A stretch of 64,000 nt of DNA from Margaritifera margaritifera. Taxonomy: Eukaryota; Mollusca; Bivalvia; Unionida; Margaritiferidae. Below are positions 10,674 through 20,058 of the stretch, one piece after another. The translations under genes and the position numbers were made by a program. Under the pieces are notes generated by a model, which had not been told where the DNA came from, ran no database searches, and worked only from the letters and a program-made list of their open reading frames with translations. The stretch lies in NCBI GenBank assembly GCA_029931535.1, contig JAQPZY010001621.1:5122001-5186000 (forward strand). Direction: 5' to 3'. The number at the start of each line of letters is the position of its first letter. The first letter of the stretch is position 1.

Positions 10674-11031
10674 ATAGTTGGTGGATCGTTTTTTGGTTAT
10701 CTTTTTTCAACAACGGCCAGAAACCTACCAGGGATAGCTAAACAGTGGCACCTATTACATTTGACGCAACAAAATCATTTGCCACCGGAGCATTATCAGC
10801 AGCAGGAACAGCGGTTGGTCAAAAGATAGCCGACAAGATAAAAGGCGGGCCGCAAGCAGCCACGCCAACAAACGCAGAGATAAAAGAGGCAAAATCATAT
10901 AATACACCATCGCTTGCAGCCGCTAAAGGTATGATAAAAATGACGCTAGAACTATTATCACCACGTGGCGAAGAGATTATCATGAGGCTTAAGCTACGCG
11001 CGGCTTCAAAGATAGATGTTGCCGCTTTTTA
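10674..11031 (+). pseudogene. Small hydrophobic virion-type protein, frameshifted
   Basis: A first block (VGGSFFGYLFSTTARNLPG) and a second in another frame (APITFDATKSFATGAL, then AGTAVGQKIADKIKGG) together resemble the Gly/Phe-rich N-terminus plus Ala-rich helix of small Polinton virion proteins. The second frame has GTG at the position where an open-frame search would start, so no intact eukaryotic start exists. It ends at TAA 11029-11031, shortly before a leader motif shared with a downstream gene. Confidence 0.4.
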
Positions 11032-11035
11032 ATTT

Positions 11036-11055
11036 TTGTGTAACAGTAACAATAA
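11036..11055 (+). promoter_or_regulatory. Shared leader/promoter motif, copy 1
   Basis: TTGTGTAACAGTAACAATAA lies directly upstream of the ATG at 11059. The identical 20-mer occurs at 11867-11886, upstream of and overlapping another element ATG. Related versions precede 11664 (CACAGATAACAAAAATG) and, on the minus strand, 7014 (GTAACTAAAGATAATAAG). A late-gene promoter or leader is inferred. Confidence 0.5.
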
Positions 11056-11058
11056 ACG

Positions 11059-11430
11059 ATGTCAACAAAGACCTATTTCGATCTAAGTCGAGTACGTCGA
11101 GTATCTCGATGACAACTCAAATGCCCCCCCCCCCTCAGGCAGAGAACTATAAGTACTCGCGAAGAGGATCTCTAGCTGCTTCCACACACAGCGTTTATTG
11201 AGGTACGTGGAAGATTGATAACAGCAGCAAATCCGGCTGTTGCTTTTGCAGCAGCAACCGAAATTGCACTTGTAAACAACTGATGGATCGCCAGCTGATA
11301 TTGAGGTAAACTGGAATCTAGCAGTACCCACAGCATTTGTTTAAAACGCCTATGCGTTTATAACATCAGATAGAAACATTACAGTTGACGTTGTTAAAGG
11401 AAAGATGACAGTAAAGGTTTGAGCAAGTTT
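11059..11430 (+). pseudogene. Major-capsid-like N-terminal fragment, heavily decayed
   Basis: From ATG 11059 (MSTKTYFDLS) the frames are broken by a poly-C run at 11124-11134 and several stops. A block at about 11189-11278 reads FIEVRGRLITAANPAVAF and then EIALVNN before a stop. This resembles the early strands of Polinton double jelly-roll capsid proteins (an EGRL strand followed by ALTNN). After that only about 150 bp of weak similarity remain, so most of a ~500-residue protein would be deleted. Position after the penton gene fits. A structure-based search is needed to be sure. Confidence 0.4.
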
Positions 11431-11449
11431 TGTGTAATCGTATAAAATA

Positions 11450-11645
11450 ATGTTCTATATGGAAGTAGAACAAAACCTGTCCGAGGGACAGATAAAAAAA
11501 AGCTTGCTTCATCTGTATCAAAGCGAGAAGCTGTGTCGCTAAAGATTACTCCCGGAATTGCTTCTGGAATACCAACAAAAATCATGGTAACAAAGACACA
11601 AAAGAAAAAAATATTAACGGGTCTCCGTTTATTCTTAATCTGTAA
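11450..11645 (+). pseudogene. Small basic LTxxQ-type virion protein, broken
   Basis: Two frames together give LSEGQIKK, then a Ser/Lys stretch, LKITPG and VTKTQKKKI. Small Polinton proteins with repeated L-T-x-x-Q and basic residues look like this. There is a stop at about 11532 in the first frame. Function unknown; DNA-condensing core protein is a guess. Confidence 0.35.
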
Positions 11646-11663
11646 GTGTCACAGATAACAAAA

Positions 11664-11864
11664 ATGAGTAAAACGGGAGGATTCTTCGGGCCTGCACTAT
11701 CGACAATGGCGGCGTCAATCCTTCCAAAGATACTTCCTGTTTTTGGAACGCTCGGTATTGCAGCAGCATCTGGTGCAATACAAGGAGCAACAAAAAAATC
11801 TACTGGAGGATGCGTTGGTAAGATGAGAGCTACAGTTGGCAGCGGAATAAAATCGACAATTTAA
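11664..11864 (+). CDS. pVI/pX-like small hydrophobic protein (66 aa)
   Basis: An intact 66-codon frame, MSKTGGFFGPALSTM, with a Gly-Phe-Phe-Gly-Pro start, a hydrophobic Ala/Ile/Leu helix (residues ~12-40) and a basic tail. The K-x-G-G-F-x-G-P start is shared with the next gene (QGGFVGPLV), so the two look like paralogous membrane-active virion proteins of the adenovirus pVI/pX kind. It is preceded by CACAGATAACAAAAATG, similar to the shared leader motif. One of the few undamaged genes. Confidence 0.55.
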   Translation: MSKTGGFFGPALSTMAASILPKILPVFGTLGIAAASGAIQGATKKSTGGCVGKMRATVGSGIKSTI

Positions 11865-11866
11865 TT

Positions 11867-11886
11867 TTGTGTAACAGTAACAATAA
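11867..11886 (+). promoter_or_regulatory. Shared leader/promoter motif, copy 2
   Basis: Exact copy of the 20-mer at 11036-11055. Its final A is the first base of the ATG at 11886, so it is too close to be only a TATA-type promoter. A late initiator or leader is inferred. Confidence 0.5.
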
Positions 11887-12081
11887 TGCCTGCGAAAAAA
11901 GCAAAATCGAATTTAAAAAAAGATTGCAAAACCAAAAAAGCCAAGGGCGACAACTGCAAAAAAGCAAGGAGGATTCGTCGGGCCTCTGGTGGTTGGGATA
12001 GTAGGAAACATGCTACCAACCCTAATACCAGGACTCGTGGGCCGAGGTCTAACTCTACCAGGAATGCGGCGGCGCCGTTGA
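11886..12081 (+). pseudogene. pX/mu-like basic virion peptide, frameshifted
   Basis: Starts MPAKKAKSN with a Lys/Arg-rich N-terminus. After a frame change near 11930 the correct frame reads KKQGGFVGPLVVGIVGN, then a Pro/Leu/Gly segment (LPTLIPGLVGRG), and ends GMRRRR followed by TGA at 12079-12081. A basic start, GGF-x-GP, a hydrophobic LP-x-L-x-PGL helix and a poly-Arg end are the usual form of Polinton pX-like proteins. It sits directly before the maturation protease, whose substrates in adenoviruses include such peptides. Confidence 0.55.
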
Positions 12082-12504
12082 GCAATTTTGAAATACAGAG
12101 TATTTTAGGAGGTACAGATGGTTTAAAGGAGTTGTTTCAAAAGATCAGCTGCCAAAAAAAGTAAAGTAGGATCTTTAATTGTCAACATACAAGATTTTAA
12201 TGACGGTTCAGGTACACATTGGGTGGCTCTATACAACAATAATTACTTCGACTGGTTTGGGTTACCACATTGTGATAGAATAAAAACATATGTTAGGAAA
12301 ACCTACGGTATGCCAGGCAAAATAAATTATTCCTCAAATCAGCTGCAGCCAATTGGTGCATCAGCCTGTGGCTACTATTGTATCATGTTTATCATTCATA
12401 TGTCTCAAGGAATCAGCTATCTGGACTTTATTACCCAATTTGAACCAAAACCGTCGCTATCAAACGATAACATTGCTGTTAATTTTGTCGAGCAATTAGA
12501 ATAA
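12078..12504 (+). pseudogene. Adenain-type (C5/Ulp1-like) cysteine protease, broken
   Basis: The C-terminal ~110 codons are well preserved. Catalytic His is in GTHWVALYN, the Asp position in YFDWFGLP, Gln in NQLQPIG, and the nucleophile Cys in SACGYYC. This is the adenovirus-type maturation protease found in Polintons, of normal size (about 140 residues). The start codon position holds TTG (12078-12080) instead of ATG, and a frame change lies near 12125. It overlaps the preceding stop by 4 bp. The catalytic residues survive even though the start is lost. Confidence 0.8.
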
Positions 12505-12523
12505 CACTGAACACTAAAATATC

Positions 12524-12613
12524 ATGGGCATCTACTGCTTGAAGTGTTGTAGTAAGACGGCAAACGTCGACGAAGAAATTAACAAGAAATGGAAGAAGGG
12601 CGATGAAGAGTAA
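12524..12613 (+). CDS. Tiny Cys-rich, possibly acylated peptide (29 aa)
   Basis: MGIYCLKCC at the N-terminus has Gly2 and three early cysteines, the pattern of dual myristoylation and palmitoylation signals. The rest is charged. It is 20 bp after the protease. Its end overlaps the next frame (ATG at 12603). Real gene status uncertain. Confidence 0.3.
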   Translation: MGIYCLKCCSKTANVDEEINKKWKKGDEE

Positions 12614-12797
12614 ATGTGGTGTATGTGGAAGAAAAAATAACAGATTTCTTAACAAAGAGGTAAAAGCTGAACAGACTGACTAGCCTCTTAAAAGCGAGGT
12701 AAAGGTTGACACTGGCAAGCTTGGCTTGACCGAGGTTGAAAAGATTGATGAAGCTCTTAACAACGTTTTGGTAATTCGACCTGACTCGCCGTGCTAG
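12603..12797 (+). pseudogene. Small Polinton 1 ORF with one stop
   Basis: A 65-codon frame starting MKSKCGVCGRKN (one CxxC), interrupted by an in-frame TAG about 27 codons in, then continuing KVDTGKLGLTEVEKIDEAL to TAG at 12795-12797. No known family; kept for its continuity and element-like composition. Confidence 0.35.
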
Positions 12798-12843
12798 GGA
12801 AATGGAAACTGTCCACCAAAAAAAATAAAAAGTATAAAAAATA

Positions 12844-13335
12844 ATGTGCGACTGCGACAACGATCGTCATCTTTGTATCGAGAGTGATAAAGCTGTAACC
12901 TACTGCTCACAACGTAATCATCGAGAACTATTAGGTGCAACATCATCGATCACACCTCTTATAAAAAAATAAGCGGAGGCAAGATAGATATACACAACCT
13001 AATTGGCAAGCTTCCAAAACATAAAAACCGGTTGGACTCTGCCAAGCCATAAGTATAATGGGTCATGGAACCCACTTTATACGCAAATTGATTAAAACGG
13101 CCAGCCGCTGCCAGGTCAGGAGCCATACAATCAGGTCGATGCAATAGCTATGCGACATGATGTCTGCTACCTAGACAATGTTGATGACAAACACGGCTGC
13201 AAGAAGATCATGCTAGACGAATTAAGCGCGTTAAAACCTAAAAATATTAAAGAACTATTTGACAGAGGGCTTGTTCGGGGGATTATAGGAGCAAAATACA
13301 AGTTAGGTGTTGGCCCTGATCGCTCGGTCGAGCTC
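12844..13335 (+). pseudogene. Parvovirus-like phospholipase A2 domain protein, broken
   Basis: Starts MCDCDNDRH and is open for 42 codons to TAA 12970-12972. It then continues through frame changes to a region reading NPLYTQID, stop, NGQPLPGQEPYNQVDAIAMR and HDVCYLDN. The HD-x-C-Y catalytic site (His codon 13156-13158) and preceding N-x-x-D-A-x-A segment are those of the viral PLA2 used by parvovirus VP1 and also found in Polintons/adintoviruses, where it helps virions breach endosomal membranes. The Ca-binding loop, normally Y-x-G-x-G, is altered (YNGSW), so even apart from the stops activity would be doubtful. Confidence 0.72.
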
Positions 13336-14184
13336 AGTTCGCTCGCCAACGAACTCCACAAACCAAAAAAGAGAAAAAAAAATTTTGAGACGACGTGTGG
13401 TTGCAAATGCTGTAGATGACATTTGGGCAGTCGATACCTACTTCACGTCGTCGATTTACAAAGTAGGTACGCATTTAGTGTGCCAATAAAAGATAAGATG
13501 GATGCTACGGTAATGGCCACGTTTCACAAACTGATATAAAATGATAGGAAATCAAATAAGATCTGGACTGACCACGGGGTCGAGTTTTTTAGTAAGCAGT
13601 TTGAAGATGTTTTGAAGAAGCACAACATCGAAAAGTATGTGACAAGCAATGAAGGAAAAAGTGTTATTGTTGAGCGTTTTAACAGAACGTTAAAAGAAAA
13701 AATCTAGAAGCACCTAACAAAAAACAACACAAACAATTACGTCGATGACTTGCCTCAGATTATTTCAGATTACAATAACACTAAACACAGATCAATTGCG
13801 ATGACACCTAATGAAGCATTAAAAAATCCGATGTTGCCTAATGAAAATCTTTATCGAAGACACAAGTTTAAAAAGCACGACTGTCTAAGGTTTTCGCTAA
13901 CAAAAAAGTATTTGAGAAAGGTTATACTAGAAACTGGTCTGAAGAAGTATTTTTACGTCGATTCAGTTTTAACAACAATACCGGTTACGTACAAGCTAAA
14001 AGATCTGAACGGAGAAGACATAGTCGGATCGTTTTATGAACAAGAGCTACAAAAAACAGACCAAGACGTAATTGTTATCGAAAAAGTAATTAGGAAATGC
14101 GGCGACAAAAGCTTTGTTAAATGGAGAGGTTACTCAGACAGTTTTAATAGCTGGATACCTAGTAGTAGCATTAACGGACTCTAG
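13336..14184 (+). pseudogene. Retroviral-type DDE integrase with chromodomain, broken
   Basis: Begins with LANELHKP, a signature before Polinton integrase cores. First catalytic Asp in DDIWAVD (codon 13433-13435), second in WTDHGVEF (13570-13572), Glu in VIVERFNRT (13672-13674), spacing D-x33-E. A frame change separates the first Asp from the second, and in-frame stops lie at 13537-13539 (TAA) and 13705-13707 (TAG). From 13750 the frame is clean: YNNTKHRSIAMTP, an SH3-like DNA-binding part, and a chromodomain (VIVIEKVIRK, FVKWRGYSDSFNSW) at the C-terminus, as in Polintons and chromoviruses. It catalyses insertion of element DNA ends; all catalytic residues remain. Confidence 0.88.
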
Positions 14185-14370
14185 AAAGTATACTTTGGTA
14201 GATCTTTTCATAGTTTTCTAGTACATAGCGGCAACTAACAGGTCGGCACAATCCAACAAGATGGTCTCTCCGTTCGGTAGTTAATAGACCTATTGTCGCA
14301 ATTTAAGAAAAAATCTTGGAAAAAACAAAAAACGAATTTGATATTTTAGCGGCGTGTAAAAAGCAAAGTT

Positions 14371-14670
14371 CTAGTCGTAGGTTAGATCGAATTTTTTATA
14401 TATTTTTTTTGCCAGGTGATACTTCACATTGTATTGACCTCTGGTCGATCTCCCGTAGTGTTTTATAGATGCTGGGTCGATAAAACAGCCATCGTCTTCT
14501 ACAACCTCACTTTGATCAGGCAAACCGTAGAGTTGCTCAGGCTCATGCTGTGGCTCTTGTTTAGGTTCTGGTTCTGGATTGGCAGATATAACCTGCATTT
14601 CATTTTGCTCGGGTGAGGGCGCGCAATACTGGCCTCTATAGATTCTTCGAAATAAGTTTAGCGCTGCCAT
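14371..14670 (-). CDS. Polinton 1 hypothetical protein, Pro/Glu-rich (99 aa)
   Basis: An intact frame, MAALNLFRRIYRGQ, with a repetitive P-E-P-x-K-Q-E-P middle and a basic end. No domain recognised. The plus-strand neighbour starts 42 bp away in divergent orientation, sharing an AT-rich gap at 14671-14711. The P/E-rich segment suggests a disordered linker. Confidence 0.5.
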   Translation of the reverse strand: MAALNLFRRIYRGQYCAPSPEQNEMQVISANPEPEPKQEPQHEPEQLYGLPDQSEVVEDDGCFIDPASIKHYGRSTRGQYNVKYHLAKKIYKKFDLTYD

Positions 14671-14711
14671 TGTTTTCCTGTTGTTTTTAATCTAACCTTT
14701 TAAATTAAAAA

Positions 14712-14987
14712 ATGAGCAATCGATTTATCGTCCGCGCCAACATCGTTGATGTTGACGGTCTCAACATAGAGATAAAAGAAATGTTTTTCGGCAAAGAAAA
14801 CAAAATTTCGGCCGAATTTAAAATTGTTGAGGGAATCCGAAATAAAGTAATTTTGGAAAATGATCAAAAACAAGAATTTGAAAGAAATGGAAATATCATT
14901 GTTTGCTATGATAGAGATGCGCTAATGGATTATGTTCATTTTTGTATTAGCAATAACGATCTAATGAAAATTCTTGGATTAAACTAA
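14712..14987 (+). CDS. Polinton 1 hypothetical protein (91 aa)
   Basis: Intact frame starting MSNRFIVRANIVD and ending LMKILGLN. Mixed alpha/beta composition with no membrane span. Start chosen at the first ATG after an A-rich leader (TTAAATTAAAAAATG). No family recognised. Confidence 0.5.
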   Translation: MSNRFIVRANIVDVDGLNIEIKEMFFGKENKISAEFKIVEGIRNKVILENDQKQEFERNGNIIVCYDRDALMDYVHFCISNNDLMKILGLN

Positions 14988-14994
14988 GGTGGAA

Positions 14995-15310
14995 TAGCGA
15001 AAAGTAATTTCTGAACCAAACCTTTTTGATGTAACAGTTTTTGTTACTCCATCTGCAACAAACTTTACGGCCCTGGAATTGATATAAAAATGTTTAGCAT
15101 CAGATGAAATCGAAGGCCAGGTGATCTCATCAGTGTCGAGGTTAATTGAAATGACAGATGGTGGTGTTTTTTGTGCTTATTATTGATTTTGTTGCGATCC
15201 AAGTGATCGATGACAAGGCCTTCCAGGATCATGCCTTTAAAAGTTTCATAAACAAATCTATAGGCATAGTAATTAAACCGGCAAGTGTTTTTACCGCGAA
15301 CTGTTACCAT
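14995..15310 (-). pseudogene. Second HNH-like module, frameshifted
   Basis: From MVTVRGKNTC the frame contains YRFVYETFKG and IDHLDRNKINN, the same H-x-D/N-x-x-x-x-N-N arrangement as the ORF just upstream. It then shifts frame near 15165, after which a coherent frame (ISINLDTDEITW, SSDAKHFYIN, VTKTVTSKRFGSEI) runs to about 14995. Two stops (TAA then TAG) separate it in frame from the upstream HNH ORF, so the two modules may once have formed one protein. Confidence 0.5.
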
Positions 15311-15313
15311 CTA

Positions 15314-15628
15314 TTAATCATCCTTTTGGACTGATCCAACAACATTTTTTGATCTCTCATTCCTGATCAGACATTGCTCGTTTGCTTTATAATTATCAAA
15401 GTAAGGGTGTTTTTTAAACTCATCTTCTAGCTCAAGGTTTGCAATCGCATTATCGATCTTTGATCCGTTAATATGATAAACTCGTTTTTCTTCTGGGATT
15501 GGGCCGTTGAAAACTTCCCAAACAAATCTGTGGTCTAGCATTACAGCCTGATTTTTATCATCTTCACCTGCAACCGTGATAACATATCCCGCTGGTGTTA
15601 ATTCACCAGCTGTTTGTTCTGTTGTCAT
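15314..15628 (-). CDS. HNH-endonuclease-like protein (104 aa)
   Basis: MTTEQTAGEL start; the core HRFVWEVFNGPIPEEK, RVYHINGSKIDNAIANLE matches HNH_3/homing-type nucleases (a W-x-x-F-x-G-P-I-P strand, then H-x-(D/N)-G-x-x-x-x-N). It is intact. It lies within the Polinton between unknown ORFs and PolB. Such domains often spread as homing nucleases in viral genomes, but a replication or recombination role is equally possible. Confidence 0.6.
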   Translation of the reverse strand: MTTEQTAGELTPAGYVITVAGEDDKNQAVMLDHRFVWEVFNGPIPEEKRVYHINGSKIDNAIANLELEDEFKKHPYFDNYKANEQCLIRNERSKNVVGSVQKDD

Positions 15629-15786
15629 GTTTTTTTACAAAGCCGAGCCGATTGGTGGCATTGCAGTTAAATCTATCATGGAAAACAAATTCTTCGAGTT
15701 CGACTGATCGCGAATTGCTAGTATAATAATATACTTTCTCTAAATCATCAATGTAAATTATATTAGAGACAGATAATATAAATAGC

Positions 15787-16160
15787 ATGATGGGAGATCG
15801 TGCTAAACTAACTCAGTCGGCGTTTGGTAGATTTCACAAAACATGGTTATACGACAACAAGGATGTGCTAAAGTCTGGTGTGCCTGTACAAGTGCTAAAT
15901 AACATCTTAATGCCTGTGGTAGAAGATGAACTAAAGAGTTATACTGAAATAAAAATCCTGGTACAATACCATATTGTTTTTTCAAAGATGAAAGATTGAG
16001 GCGAAGAGGTGATCGATACGTACATTACAACGAGATTGTAGAAGATGATGCGTGGGACACCTGTCGACGGCGAAATAAAAAAAAAAAAATTAACGGAAAA
16101 ATCTGGAAAAAGGTTAAAAATTATACAAGCAGCGGCTCAGGTTAGATTTTTGAAAAAATA
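15787..16160 (+). pseudogene. Polinton 1 hypothetical protein, frameshifted
   Basis: MMGDRAKLTQSAFGRF begins a 70-codon frame; near 15955 the coding signal moves to another frame (NPGTIPYCFFKDERLRRRGD, then NEIVEDDAWDTCRRR) and ends in a Lys-rich part around an A-run at 16076-16089. It directly precedes PolB. No domain recognised; a basic terminal segment suggests nucleic-acid binding. Confidence 0.4.
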
Positions 16161-16178
16161 ACGGAGATCCTATTTCAC

Positions 16179-18123
16179 ATGGCAAAGTACGATCCGCTGC
16201 GAGGTTCGTCATATATCGACCTACCGCTAAAGATAAAAAACACAAAATGTGTGATAAACGTTCAAAATTACGATAACAGGTGTTTTATGTCGGCGATCTT
16301 ATCTGCGCTGCACCCAGCAACAGCAAATTCAAACAGAGTTTCATCTTAATCGCAATATGTTGGTACTCTAGATTTTAGTGGCATCGAGTTTCCAGTTGAA
16401 GAGCGCCAGTTCGAAAAGCTAACCAACTTAAGCATTAACGTCTTTGGCTTTGATAACGATAAGGTCTATCCGAGGTATATAAGCAAAGACGCATCTCAGA
16501 GCACGATAAACCTTTTGCTGCACCAAAATCATTACTGCTGGATCAAAAACTTTAACGGTCTTGCAAGTGGACAATAAAAGTACTTTTGTTACAGGTGTCC
16601 ACACGGATGTACGTCTCAAGCTGTATTAGATAAACACACCGAGCACTGCAAAGATGTACAGGCGATAACAGTACCAACTGCTGAAGACTCGACGCTGAGT
16701 TTTAATAACTTTAATCACACGATGAAAGTTCCTTTTATCATTTACGCCGATTTCGAGTCTCTGCTCCAGTTTGTGGAAGGTTCGGCGTGTGATCCAAATA
16801 CTAGCTCGACAACAAAGGTACAAAATTATGTGCCATGTGGTGTTGCTTACAAATTTGTCTGCGCCTTCGATTACAGCCTATCTCAGCCATTAAAGATATA
16901 TAGAGGTGAACATCCAGCAGCGTGGTTACTAAAAAATCTTGTAGCTGAGGTGGACTCGATCAACAAAATAATAAAAAATGTTACTCCGATGGACAATTTA
17001 TCAGATGCAGAGGAAACAGATTTTCGAGATGCTGTAGACTGTAGCATCTGTGGTAAACAACTTGGCAATGATCGAGCACGAGATCATTGTCATATCACCG
17101 GAGCATACCGCGGAGCTGCACATGATAAATGTAACCTGCACTACAAGCATCCTAATTTTGTTCCCGTTGTGTTTGATAGTCTTCAAGAAAATAATTCACA
17201 CATTATAGTTGAGGCATTTGGTGATCCCGATGTTATAGAGACGACTAAGATAGGTGGCAACAGCAAAATAAAATGCATCCCAAACAATTTTGAAAAGTAT
17301 ATGTCGTTTTCGGTTAGCAAACTGCGATTTATTGACAACGTTCAGTTTATGCCAGCATCTCTTGAGGAGCTTGTCAAAGGCTGCAGCAAGTTTGATAACC
17401 TCGATAGTCACTTTGGAGATAAATCAGATTTGCATAAACAAAAAGGAATTTATCCTTACGAGTATATGATAGAATGGTCAAAGTTTGATGAAACAAGCTT
17501 TCCAGAAAAGTCCTGTTTTTACTCAAAGTTGTCGTTGGAGGATACAACCGATGATGAGTATGAATAAGCGAAGATGATCTTTAACAAATTCGGTTGTAAA
17601 ACATTTGGCGACTGTCATGATCTCTACCTAGTAACAGACGTTTTGCTGCTAGCAGATGTTTATAAGAGTTCAGAACAATCTGCCTAAAGAACTACAAGCT
17701 CGACCCAGCCTGGTACTATTCATCGCCAGGGTTATCTTGGGATGCAGGACTAAAGCTTAGCAACGTAACACTAGAGCTTATGACTGATCCTGATATATTT
17801 TATTTTATTGAGAAAGGTATCCGAGGTGGTATCTCCGTAATAAGAAAAAGCACGCCACCGCCAACAACAATTACATGGCCGATTATGACAGTAACGCTCC
17901 GTCTATCTACATTATGTATCTAAACACCAACAACCTCTATGATTGGGCGATGAACCAGCCTCTGCCATATGGTGGGTTCAAATGGATAACCCTCGACAAG
18001 TTTTTATCTGAGACAGAAAAAGAAATCCCGGACGATGTTGGGTATTTTGTTGAAGTTGATGTCGACAGCTTCCTGACAAAACTCGTCTGTATTGTGATAA
18101 TACACCAAGAATTTACTCTATAA
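16179..18123 (+). pseudogene. polB: Polinton 1 DNA polymerase B (protein-primed type), broken and 3'-truncated
   Basis: Starts MAKYDPLRGSSYID. Exonuclease motif I is FIIYADFESLL (codons near 16737). A zinc/HNH-like insert CSICGKQL and RDHCHITGAYRGAAH is diagnostic of Polinton PolB. YPYEYMIEWSKFDET and DLYLVTDVLLLAD follow. Palm motif A appears as YLNTNNLYDWAM, where the family normally has Asp at the first Asn position. In-frame stops lie near 16347, 16575 and 17565, with frame changes near 17660 and 17870. After about 18090 similarity ends, so motifs B and C (the DTD metal site) are absent. The element is therefore truncated or rearranged here. Confidence 0.88.
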
Positions 18124-19064
18124 GTACCCTGGTTATGGTCAAATCTATGGCCACGGAACTCGAGGTACTCGGGTTTCTCACTGCAAGCACCTTGCGAGTG
18201 CATCAATGGGTAAATCGAACTCAGTAGTTTGAAATAACTACTGCTAAAAACAACAACCACCCTTGGATAACGCTGAACGTGGAAACGAAACCTGAGTACA
18301 TTTTCATTCATATATAATGCATTGACATTAAATACACACAATTCCTTGACAGCGGTGAATGTTATATTCGAGCCTTGTGTATAAATTGGGGAATTTCAAC
18401 AGGATTTTGATCAAAAAGATTCGGATACATGGAAACCTGGTGTTTCAGCACATGAAAAATTCTTCCCAATGGTCAAAATCCACGAGTATTCTTTTTCACT
18501 TTAAATTGAATATACTATACAAAGACCTGTACAGATAATTGAATCTGACGATAAAATTAAATAGTGTCTGCCGCTAATACCGTTTTCGTATACTTTAAAG
18601 ACTTTATATCAGCAGAAAGTTAGAAGGCCGCGGAATAAAACTGACAAGGATCATGGGGCCATGCTTCTTAATAGGAACAAAACAATGCATGTTGTTTTTT
18701 TTCGTGTTTTTGACCATTTCCTACTTTTCGATTCGTAGCATGTCAAAAGTCTGCCTAATGAACCAAAGTAAAAGGTTTTATTTTCTAAACATTTGCAACA
18801 GTCATGAAATAATGTAAATATTTATCACTCAGATAACTTGTAATTCCAATTATTCAAATAACGTTTTAAAAAAATAGGTTTTTAACTTTGTTGTTGTTGT
18901 TGTTGATGATGATGATGATGATGATTATGATGATGATGAATTCACAAGATTTTCAGCATTTGCCATGACATAAAAGAAAGAAATAAAAGTATCCAAAATA
19001 TGAATTGTTCACCATGTATGTGTCTTTAATTCATAGCTGTATTTACACGTTCATAACACTCACT
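18124..19064. other. Sequence past the PolB break, no gene seen
   Basis: No continuation of PolB was found. Contains a short (GTT)n(GAT)n tract at 18889-18940. A long minus frame over 17937-18341 is a shadow of PolB. Confidence 0.6.
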
Positions 19065-19210
19065 CAACTGCGAACAGAACAGACCTAGATCTGCCGTCAC
19101 ATAATACGCCGGCTCTACCCTGTTTGCTTGCAATCGTCAAATCGTTATGTGGAACAAACAGTATTATACTAATCTGCTGGCACATTATACACGGTAGGTC
19201 TGGATATATT
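19065..19210 (-). repeat. Right bracket repeat of Polinton 1
   Basis: 19065-19114 is the inverted partner of 3431-3480 (starts CAACTGCGAACAG, contains ATCTGCCGTC and CATAAT). A forward copy of the core (CTGGCACATTATACACGGTA) follows at 19182-19201, so the right flank itself is a loose palindrome. Confidence 0.6.
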
Positions 19211-20058
19211 CTGATCCCAATTTTAGTGTATTATACTTATTGAAATACTGTGAGACGCCAAGTAATACCGAAAAAGGCATACAATTAGAATCATGCAATC
19301 TTTGCATTTTTCATTATCATTATCAACTGACTGCACTCAATACAGAGATGTTATTTCACATTCAAAGATAAAATATCTAAGTTTTGTTAGTGCAAACTTA
19401 CCTTTTTTACCATTGACAATGTCGAACAATATTTAAATACATGTACGTCAAATTGTACGTGTAATATAGCTCACAGTGATCTATCTCCCCTCCACCATCT
19501 CTCTCTCTCTCTCTCATAATTTGTTCTTGCAACAAATACTGATGATAATTATCCTACAAGGATTTATATTGGAACACTATTGATAGCTCATACATTGAAA
19601 CTTATCCTATTAGAATGAAAATCATCCTATACTGGGAAGTAGATGATGCATACTCAGTCTGACAGTATTGCACAATTGCGTATAAAGCAACAACAGCTGG
19701 AAATGAGTTCTTAGAACATAAACGCACAGCAAAGTGACTTACTGAGGCATACAATATTGGTCAAAGTGACCTTATTTTTGTAATTTGCTGTTGTACTCAT
19801 CAAGACGCAATCAAAATTATACAGTTGTATGACTCTTAAACCAACAATGACCTAAATGCAAATGTAAATGGTGTCGAATGGTTAAATGATATATTTTTAA
19901 AAAAATGTCGTTTCAAGTAAGAGAGCATTTTGATAAAAAATCTTCGATCCATATTGATTTTCTTTTCGACGAGGATATGGATGTCACATTACTTTACATC
20001 GTCTCCATGAGGATTGTCGTCGCGCTCTTGATGAAAAAAGTGCGCGGCGGCAATCATA
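19211..20058. other. Intergenic, no supported gene
   Basis: AT-rich sequence with a CT run at 19497-19515. The last 100 bp (FDEDMDVTLL-like frame) may belong to the LINE remnant that follows, but this is not clear. Confidence 0.5.

Noticed and set aside
17937..18341. 134-codon minus frame
   Set aside because: Antisense shadow of the PolB pseudogene; no domain.
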